64,000 bases of DNA, from the NCBI GenBank assembly GCA_001630475.1, contig KV419426.1:328939-392938 (forward strand). Direction: 5' to 3'. The position numbers and the translations under genes were made by a program. The DNA is from Sistotremastrum niveocremeum HHB9708 (lineage: Eukaryota > Basidiomycota > Agaricomycetes > Sistotremastrales > Sistotremastraceae). Of the stretch, positions 56,326 to 64,000 are shown in pieces. Numbering within the stretch: the stretch's first letter is position 1; the number at the start of each line of letters is the position of its first letter. Below the pieces are notes generated by a model. The model did no database searches and had not been told where the DNA came from. It was given only the letters and a program-made list of their open reading frames with translations.

Positions 56326-56335
56326 GGAGGGGGGA
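56326..56335 (+). promoter_or_regulatory. Polypurine tract
   Basis: GGAGGGGGGA ends three bases before the 3' LTR (56339), the normal place for the plus-strand primer. Confidence 0.8.
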
Positions 56336-56338
56336 TCT

Positions 56339-57339
56339 TGTTAGGATATGAGCGATATCATTTCCATCACTCCTCTTTCNNNNNNNNNNNNNNNNNNNNN
56401 NNNNNNNNNNNNNNNNNNNNNNNNNNNNNNNNNNNNNNNNNNNNNNNNNNNNNNNNNNNNNNNNNNNNNNNNNNNNNNNNNNNNNNNNNNNNNNNNNNNN
56501 NNNNNNNNNNNNNNNNNNNNNNNNNNNNNNNNNNNNNNNNNNNNNNNNNNNNNNNNNNNNNNNNNNNNNNNNNNNNNNNNNNNNNNNNNNNNNNNNNNNN
56601 NNNNNNNNNNNNNNNNNNNNNNNNNNNNNNNNNNNNNNNNNNNNNNNNNNNNNNNNNNNNNNNNNNNNNNNNNNNNNNNNNNNNNNNNNNNNNNNNNNNN
56701 NNNNNNNNNNNNNNNNNNNNNNNNNNNNNNNNNNNNNNNNNNNNNNNNNNNNNNNNNNNNNNNNNNNNNNNNNNNNNNNNNNNNNNNNNNNNNNNNNNNN
56801 NNNNNNNNNNNNNNNNNNNNNNNNNNNNNNNNNNNNNNNNNNNNNNNNNNNNNNNNNNNNNNNNNNNNNNNNNNNNNNNNNNNNNNNNNNNNNNNNNNNN
56901 NNNNNNNNNNNNNNNNNNNNNNNNNNNNNNNNNNNNNNNNNNNNNNNNNNNNNNNNNNNNNNNNNNNNNNNNNNNNNNNNNNNNNNNNNNNNNNNNNNNN
57001 NNNNNNNNNNNNNNNNNNNNNNNNNNNNNNNNNNNNNNNNNNNNNNNNNNNNNNNNNNNNNNNNNNNNNNNNNNNNNNNNNNNNNNNNNNNNNNNNNNNN
57101 NNNNNNNNNNNNNNNNNNNNNNNNNNNNNNNNNNNNNNNNNNNNNNNNNNNNNNNNNNNNNNNNNNNNNNNNNNNNNNNNNNNNNNNNNNNNNNNNNNNN
57201 NNNNNNNNNNNNNNNNNNNNNNNNNNNNNNNNNNNNNNNNNNNNCCATACTAATACTTTCAGATTCCAATATATTTCTTCCTCCACTGAACCGCCCCTCC
57301 TCATATTAATTGTCTGAGACCAAGCCTGGTCACATAACA
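56339..57339 (+). repeat. 3' LTR
   Basis: Same ends as the 5' LTR; the readable first 41 bp and last 95 bp are identical to it. The rest is N (56380-57244). Confidence 0.95.
56380..57244. other. Assembly gap inside the 3' LTR (865 N)
   Basis: Run of N at the same relative place as the gap in the 5' LTR. Confidence 0.95.
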
Positions 57340-58855
57340 GCTGTCCGGCTCTCGTCTACACAAGTAAATTCGCATTATATCACGCTGAACAACTGCTGTA
57401 CACAACGGAGAGGCGTAAAATGGAGGAGACTTTCTCTTCCAATCAACTAAAGCAGTTGTGCTGGGAGCGAAAACTCCCTTGGGGTGGGGTGAAGGAGTTA
57501 TTGATACAACGCTTGTTAGAATGGGTAAGCTTATTCATACCTCAGTCCACAGCATTGTTTGAATACTTCCCTGCAGTGCAAACGCAATGAACCGCTACAC
57601 AAAGCTCCTGTGGTGGATCATAGCTCGGCCCCCGCAGATAGTATGCCTGGCCAGTCCGGGCTTCCTGTGTTCAGCGAAGTAATTGATCGTGCAGCTGCTT
57701 CATGGTCCCGCATCGACGAGATTTTCGGTCCCGATGCCACTCTGGAAATGTTTGAACCTGTTATTCTAGCAGAGACTATAAAAAAGGTCCGGAAGGAGGA
57801 GCTCCAGCTCTTGTGTGTCACGCTCGGATTGAAGAAGTCAGGAAATAAAATCGAGCTCGCGCAAAGACTCTTAGCGCTGGTAAGTTTTTTGGCTTGAATC
57901 ATAGGAAGGACTCAAATGCTGTTCATAGTCCGCTGAACGCAAGACAAAGCACACGAACGATTGGCGAAGCTTGGCCAACGATTTTGTCAGCTCTCAGCTC
58001 GTGGACCAGCTCGCTTATATCAAAGCTGAAGAACTTTTGTTGGGTATGGCTGGAAAGACGCGTTTATCAAAACTCGATCAGGCGATCTTGGTGCGCCTGT
58101 GCAATTCACGCAAATTGTCCTCGGAAGGATCTCGTGATGACTTAACTCAGAGGCTCATTAAATGGGTGCGTATTTATTGTGTTCAAAACTGTTGGCGCTC
58201 TCTGAATTATTTCAAGCGGGAAGACGAAGGCATTGCCGAGGCGAAAGCCCACAACGTGGCCCGAAACAAGAACTCCGCTGTATTGGGGAAGAACACTCTT
58301 CGTGCGATTTGGAACGATCAGTCAACAATTACCACTCCGACATGGTTGGGGAGGATGCCCAAATTCGCTGGAAGTACCCAACATGGCAAGATGAAAGCGG
58401 ATGAATGGCGTTCCTTCTGCACGATCACATTGGTATATTCCTTGATCAAGCAATGGCACGATAAAGATGTCCGGTTTCAGCAAATGCTTTCCAACTTCAT
58501 GGCTTTGATCACCCTGGTCAATATTGCTCATCAACGCACGTTGGACGCAGGAGCTATCCTTCATTATCGAGAATCGATCATCAAATACTTGGGGGGTGTC
58601 AAGACTCTTTTCCTTGAACAACAGCTACTTCCTAATCACCATGCCGCTCTTCATCTGTCATCCATGTTACAAATGTTCGGGCCTGTTATTTCCTGGAGAA
58701 CTAGAGGTGCAACCCTAACGGGCAATACGAGTTGTAGGCTTGACTGACTGTACACTCATCCAGCCTCAGTGGCAGCCATAGTAGCAGACCCAGCACAGCT
58801 TCCCAATTGGCCAATGCCATTTCCACTGCGGGTACGTGGCGTATGTAGTGATGCC

Positions 58856-58913
58856 AAAGTCCAGTTTGGTTTGGTCCTTGACCCCCTCAAGCCCAAACCG
58901 CAAACTGGACTTT
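58856..58913. repeat. Inverted repeat able to form a hairpin
   Basis: AAAGTCCAGTTTGGTTTGG (58856-58874) pairs with CCAAACCGCAAACTGGACTTT (58893-58913), with a small bulge and an 18-nt loop. It lies about 110 bp after the truncated transposase and may be part of a small inverted-repeat element. Confidence 0.6.
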
Positions 58914-61025
58914 CGTTCAGTCCTCCCTTGGATCCAGTGTCCGGACGCTTTTCGGAGGCTTTCACATCAGAAGGCTTTCATTTTGTTCCAAATCTTGAAA
59001 GCACGCGCAAGACAAGGATTCAAAGAGAACAGGTGTTTATTGAGCAGGTGTACACTAGATTTGTATTGCAAGGGCAAGGGTAGTTGTGGAATCGTACAGT
59101 CTTGAACAACAGCAAGCTGCAGACGAACACGCACAGTCAAACAGAGACCAGATACACAGAGATTCATAGGACTGGCAATGTATAGCCGCTACTATAGCGA
59201 GTGTATCATCGTCACAAGGGTGACAGGACAGAGACTGTTTGACGCACGAAAATAGGAATGACTTAGCACGAGTTTTTGAGAAGAATGGAAGAGGATCTGC
59301 ACCATAATTCTTGAGACAAGCCCTCATATCATCTCCGATCTCCCTTATCTCCCCAATCGTTATTATCTCCCAAGACTTGAAGTTCTTCGAGATGGCTAAG
59401 CTGTTCGGCATCAATCATCAGCTGGCACCGATGTGTTGTCGTATGTGAAACCACGGTGCACGTTTGGTGATGCTCTGCGAAAGGAGGACGCTCGTCAGAG
59501 GAGTGTGTAGAGATGGGTGAAATAGGAATAAAGCATTCTCTGACAGAGAGGCCGGCACGCAGGAAGCCTGAACCAACGCAACATCCGATGAGACGACGAT
59601 CGGACAACGATGTCGCTTCGCCATGTACGCAAGAGACTGAAGATGAAGATATAGCACCAAAAGAGGAGGATGCGGATGAGTTTTTGAGAGACGCAAGGGA
59701 GCGAATCGTTGTTGGCTGGTATGAATGATACGGATTACGGAGACGAGGAAATGATAACAACCCAATGCACTATAACTGCCGTGCCGAACAAGGGCAATCA
59801 AAGAAGACGGACATTAGACATTAGCACAGAATGATAATCGGAATGCACGAGACGCACCGTGTCAGTGAAACAAAGCCTCAACGTTTCTCTCATCACCCTC
59901 GTTTCCACCTTCTCAAACGCACAGACCACCGACCACCAACCTTCAAAATCGTACGCCATCGCATTGACGCAAATGCATTGTGAAACCTGTGGCAAAGGCG
60001 CGTCTCAGAGATTTCGTAACATTGTCAATGTAGTCATGATGAGGAAGCTCACGTGTACGATACGATAAACTGACTTCTGCGATCCGACTTCATATGAGCC
60101 AAGGCTGATGACGAGGAATAGAAGCGATCAGAGCACAGACATGCGTGCGAGGTAATTGGATCGTCTCAGAGAAGTCGTTGAGTGTCGTGAGAGCCGTTGA
60201 CGGCAGGTATTTGACCTATCGGCGAGTCGTACTGAATCCACCGACACCAAGTCACTGAATTCAAAAGCATGGTCGACACGAGTGACACCAAGTCACTCAA
60301 GTCGCACGCGTACTGGTGATAGCAAGCACCAAGCTTGCCATCAAGGGTAGTTGTTGCCAGATATTGAGAGTGCTTCGGGTTGTGATATTGAGGAAGCCAT
60401 TGTGAAGTCGCGGTGGCAGTTGAAATGTAAGGGAACTTGCTTGATCAAAGGATATTCGCGAGGTATTGAACCGATAGCGAAGGAGATGTTGGCGAGAGAC
60501 GTGCTGGCGGCGCGCTGACGCGTCGCGGTCGTTTGTCCGCGTGCGGAGGTAACGGCACTAAGTAAATCTCAATCTGAAATCGAAAATATATTCCTGATTG
60601 CACTCTTGTGGATCCGAAAATTATGGTTGAAGCACAACTATTCTTGATATATTTGAGCATCAATCCGCGGTTCAGTTCGGTTGTGAATTTTGCAGGTGGC
60701 TGTGATCAAGAGGCAGCGATAGCGTACTTTAGAGAAGAATGTGGCGAGAAGACGGAGAACACGATGATGGACAGATGGATGTCGAAGGAAGGTGATGGCA
60801 GTTCGATGCCAAAATGACAGTGGCCGTGCAGTTAGGGATCAAGACACAGACGAATGAGTGGTGAGCACAAGAAATCAAACTGAGATCAAGAAAAGTGATA
60901 CTCCCCTGGACACGTACTCGAGTATATACTGCAACTCATCAATCCTCCACTTCTCTCGTGAACTCTGCGCCAACTGCATTCCTCTAGGTTTATTGATATG
61001 AATCGGGAGCGCGAAGGTGTAACCG
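58914..61025. other. Weakly coding region, no model
   Basis: A minus-strand stretch (59329-59760; HTTTHRCQLMIDAEQLSHLE) and another (59798-59995; AYDFEGWWSVVCAFEKV) look like exons of one minus gene, but I could not join them. A block at 60235-60300 repeats GACACCAAGTCACT twice. Confidence 0.3.
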
Positions 61026-61800
61026 ATGACAACAATGATGCGCTTGAAGGGTGGTTTTAAAGTCCCAGATGTTCATAGGGAATTTCGAGCTTCTGGACTT
61101 GATTCTATCGACGAGACGACTATGTCAGATTGGAATATCATATCAAGTAACGAGTCACGTACCTCAGACGATGTGATATCCTGTTCCTTGTCCCAAATGC
61201 CTCTTATTGCACCTGCATCTCCACCTCCAACACCCACCGATAACTCTCTCGCCGACATCTCGGATATCCCTGCATTGTTGAGTCATATATTGCACCCTGA
61301 TTTGAGCGACTTTGAGGGTGAAATCTCGACACAGAAGATTTGTTGATGCCCAACCTCAACGAGCTTTCAAACGATGAAGACTATGAATCGTATGATGAGA
61401 ACAACTACGCGGATATATTAAGAGCTCAGACTCAAGCGATTTTGATGGCAATGATGACAACATACCTCACGCAGCCCTCCGTCCCACCAAGAGGCATTGC
61501 TTGATCCAGAGCGATGATGAAGACAAAGTAAAACCATCTGATGTTAAATCAGTGAAAGATTCGAAACGCTGCAAACCAAAGAACATACCTCTATTGCTCG
61601 ACAATCCTACACTCAGAGCTCTAGGAAGACGATCCTGTCACTTATCAAGCCATCAAAGAGGTATTCATAGATCAAGATCTTGGCTGGCTTTACTTGACAT
61701 GCACACTCTGGAGTCTGGACCCGTATCCACCTACGCGTTCTCGGGTGGATTGATTCAAGGGGAAACTGAGCAACGTGAGACTGTCAGTGAGTTGTTGATG
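61026..61800 (+). pseudogene. Possible broken gene for an acidic Ser-rich protein
   Basis: The frame 61026-61346 (internal Met about 61122, MSDWNIISSNESRTSDD) encodes a Ser/Asp-rich protein with a Pro patch (PASPPPTPTDNSLADIS). Downstream pieces (LSNDEDYESYDENNYAD; DDEDKVKPSDVKSVKDSKRC; then QAIKEVFIDQDLGWLYL in another frame) continue in the same style but are separated by stops and frame changes. Either introns were missed or the gene is decayed. Confidence 0.3.
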
Positions 61801-62183
61801 TTCTGATTTAGTGAGTGCGTACAGATAGCATTGATATGATTATCGATGTGCTGAAGAGGCAGAGTCGAATGCCACGTTACCCGCGTATGAATAATAATAT
61901 GAGATGTCGCACGAGTCATGCTGCAGTGTTGATGATGGATTTGACATTTGCCGTAATCTCCAGAGTATGACTTGATTGAGCCGCGGAACAAAACTCGAAG
62001 TCGAAACGCTCAGTTGAAGAGCAAGGCCAAAGCAAGCTACGGAAGCGTCCGGTTACGTCATGACACGCGCGCCTATTTTCAACGTGATCACGTTCATTTT
62101 CTAAATCTGCTGTACGATGCGACTGGATATCTAGATGTTAGGTGTGAAAGAATCAGCAATATATCGTGTTTTGAATAACTATA

Positions 62184-62687
62184 TCATTGTACTTGAATAC
62201 CATCTACATCAAGACTCACGACTCGATCCAGCGGATTCCAGCCCCCTTCATCTTTCAGTCTTTTGACCGCTTTAATTCGTCTGATCACAACCTGGGCTTT
62301 GTCAACGTGATGGGCAGGATTGAAAGTTTCTATCTCTCCTTCTTGGATTGGCTCAACCGTAAAGCGCAAGGCGTCAGCGTCTTCTGTCAAGTAGTTGGGG
62401 ATGGTAAAGCGCTGAGCGCAACAGGTCGCACTATGACGGGCTGCTCGCCTTTTCTGTTCATTGTTCAGGCTCTGAATGGGTGGTATATACTTTTCAAAGC
62501 TACTACGGGCGCGGAAGTCATCACTGAAGACAACGGACAAAGTCTCTACATGTTCTTCGAATCGAGTATCGTGATCACGCTGTGAGATGGCTTGACACGA
62601 CCTGAAGAGCACGACTCGAATTCTTGCGCGGATCTGCCCCCAAAAAGCAAATGAAACACAACACAGACAATAAAGCGAGCTCACCAT
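62184..62687 (-). CDS. Hypothetical protein or exon
   Basis: A 167-aa frame whose C-terminal two thirds look coding: NNEQKRRAARHSATCCAQRF, FTVEPIQEGEIETFNPAHHV, VIRRIKAVKRLKDEGGWNPL. The N-terminal part (MVSSLYCLCCVSFAFWGQ) may be intronic or upstream sequence. No family recognised. Confidence 0.4.
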   Translation of the reverse strand: MVSSLYCLCCVSFAFWGQIRARIRVVLFRSCQAISQRDHDTRFEEHVETLSVVFSDDFRARSSFEKYIPPIQSLNNEQKRRAARHSATCCAQRFTIPNYLTEDADALRFTVEPIQEGEIETFNPAHHVDKAQVVIRRIKAVKRLKDEGGWNPLDRVVSLDVDGIQVQ

Positions 62688-64000
62688 TGTATACTACCAA
62701 TCTCGACTTCATGCACTATATTCAGGACCCCGAGCTGATACTATCGTCCATTGCCCTGAAACTATTGTTGCTGTGAATGAAGTACTGAAACTGACACAAG
62801 TGAATGAGCTACAGTAGAATGAAATCAAATGTTGAATAGACGGATGATCACTTACTGGTCGCAGAATGCGGCAGAACAGACATTGATAGACAGATGGCGC
62901 CGTAACCAAACCTCTGTGTTCTGGCGGATGGGCCGGTCAGATCCATGGCGGCGCAAGTGTCAGCAAAGCGCGTTTGTTTCGAGTGGGATCCAATCGCTGT
63001 GATGTACTTGCGTTATTTCTCAATAGTGTAGATGAAAGGACATAGTGATACGAAATGCTGAAGATGTTCTTGCTTGCATCGTAGATTGCATTGTAGATAC
63101 AACAGGCGATGTAATGCCGTGTTCGTTCTTCGTGCTACCGGAATGGCAGAGACGATGCGGCGGAGAGAGATAGGGGAACGAATGACTCCAAATCAAGATA
63201 GTGGGGCAAGCGTGTACGTTGGGGGTCAGAATGCTGGCTGAAACTGAGTGAAGAACACGAGATAGAGGACGATTTTGGGACCACAGATGGCAGAGAAGTG
63301 TTAGAGATCCGTGGATGATCATAGACGGCGAGACGGATAGTTCATATTGTGGGGGGAGAGGGGATCTTTGCAGAAACAGCGAGAGGAAAGTCTATGGTGG
63401 ACTCTGACGGACTTGCGATACGCAGTACTAGTTCAAGGTGAATAAACGAATCAATCAGGAGCTCAAAAGACCTTACCATTTGATATATCAGTGCCAACAG
63501 TAGCAAACTCTCGCACTGATACTCGAAGCAGAGGATGACATATCGTGCAGTAGACGTCGATGTCGAGGGGAAGCGTCCAAAGGCCGGCCACCAGTCAGAG
63601 TTCGTGATGAACGCTTCGAAACAATGGCAGTGCGTAGCAATAGTTGATGAAAGAAGGTAGAGAGAACGCACTATCACCGTCCTTTTGTGACCTAATATCC
63701 CGCACATATCTTGACTTTTGCATCCGTCAACCTCTACGCGTCCTCTCTGTTAATATGGCATGCAACGATGAAATAAGAAACTGTGGGATGTCAAAGCATG
63801 AGTGAGAGGTTGACGAGCTGCCACGGCAAGTACTTACGAATTTTGTCTTGATAGCACTGATCACGAGGTGACTCGATGCCTGTGATGGTGACTCGAGTGT
63901 GATGGGGTCATGGAATGGCAACAGACGATTGCCATGCTAGCTTCACGCAGTGAGAGTCGAGGGAGAAAAGGAGGGAAACGGGACCGGTTGAGAGGAGGAT
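62688..64000. other. No gene resolved at the window end
   Basis: Short minus-strand frames only (62709-62909, 63020-63322, 63342-63707). None shows a motif or good splice partners, and a gene running off the end is possible. Confidence 0.3.

Larger units (their letters stand above)
44853..57339 (+). mobile_element. Ty3/gypsy chromovirus-type LTR retrotransposon with two extra ORFs
   Basis: The LTRs begin TGTTAGGATATGAGCG and end GGTCACATAACA (44853-45911 and 56339-57339). The target duplication is GCTGT (44848-44852, 57340-57344). Inside are a primer site, gag (46025-48634), pol (48778-53493; protease, RT, RNase H, integrase, chromodomain), two further ORFs (53621-54895, 55362-56288) and a polypurine tract. 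All long frames are open and the visible LTR ends are identical, which points to a recent insertion. Both LTRs contain unassembled sequence. Confidence 0.95.
42725..58747 (+). pseudogene. Tnp2 (CACTA-type) transposase gene with SAP-like motifs, split by a retrotransposon
   Basis: The first part (42725-44852) has a Cys-rich N-terminus (HRLCTCIINRCRGPH), a coiled segment, two zinc-type clusters (CCPKCFACYPENTTIDTC; YFCPYCFLEL) and the core block FALNVDGFNPFERKQAG, MVCLNLPLDLRHRPENVYLA, GIIPGPSKPSLQQINNLL and GRKVRCAVVPLVCDM, as in mushroom Tnp2 transposases. After the 12.5-kb insertion (44853-57339) the same frame resumes at 57345 (PALVYTSKFALYHAEQ). Three SAP-like helix pairs follow (SSNQLKQLCWERKLPWGGVK; EELQLLCVTLGLKKSGNK; AILVRLCNSRKLSSEGSRDD). 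The C-terminal region then runs SVLGKN-like to MFGPVISWRT and ends abruptly at 58747. Introns lie at 43075-43130, about 43522-43569, about 57522-57575, about 57880-57928 and about 58165-58216. The usual C-terminus and CACTA ends were not found, so it was probably already truncated. Confidence 0.75.

Noticed and set aside
42600-58914. CACTA terminal repeats for the Tnp2 element
   Set aside because: No matching CACTA/TAGTG ends were found near 42.5-42.7 kb or 58.7-58.9 kb. The element seems truncated.

Overview
This window is nuclear DNA of a filamentous basidiomycete, most likely an Agaricomycete. Most genes are split by GT-AG introns of about 45-60 bp. It carries a WW-type membrane protein and a Tnp2-like CACTA transposase of kinds that are expanded in mushroom genomes, and a chromodomain Ty3/gypsy element. 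There are no bacterial features. Gene models were spliced by hand from frame, splice sites and protein coherence, and none is confirmed by transcripts. Family names rest on motif recognition, not on database searches.

Region 1 (1.4-8.5 kb) is the most interesting part: a compact candidate ribosomal-peptide (RiPP) cluster of the dikaritin type. Two UstYa-like (DUF3328) genes (1431-2440 and 7519-8525, both +) flank a minus-strand gene (2962-5281). That gene encodes a signal peptide followed by 13 copies of a short module ending in E-V-G-N-S-Y-x-G, and most copies are followed by a Kex2-type Lys-Arg site. Nearly every copy is cut by introns into two mini-exons, 26 exons in all. Every exon is a multiple of 3 and every intron is phase 0. 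UstYa proteins cyclise Kex2-released peptides in ustiloxin-type pathways, so the three genes form a coherent secreted cyclic-peptide hypothesis.

Region 2 (8.5-31 kb) holds poorly characterised intron-rich genes: several coiled-coil membrane proteins, a SUN-domain gene, a lineage-type hypothetical gene and a nuclear repeat protein. Two hAT-like elements with 8-bp target duplications lie here. One (15038-17136) is in unresolved sequence. The other (23601-24400) has broken the SUN domain.

Region 3 (31-42.5 kb) has a decayed transposase, a divergent nucleoplasmin-like/FKBP protein, a WW-type membrane protein and a dynamin-family fragment without its GTPase domain.

Region 4 (42.7-58.8 kb) is a nested transposon. 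A Tnp2-type transposase gene with SAP-like motifs is split by a 12.5-kb Ty3/gypsy chromovirus (44853-57339; target duplication GCTGT). This element carries gag and pol plus two long extra ORFs in the envelope position, one starting with a hydrophobic segment. Base composition changes sharply inside pol.

Region 5 (58.8-64 kb) contains only weakly supported short coding stretches. Three runs of N (9809-9908, 44947-45816, 56380-57244) are assembly gaps; the last two lie inside the LTRs.
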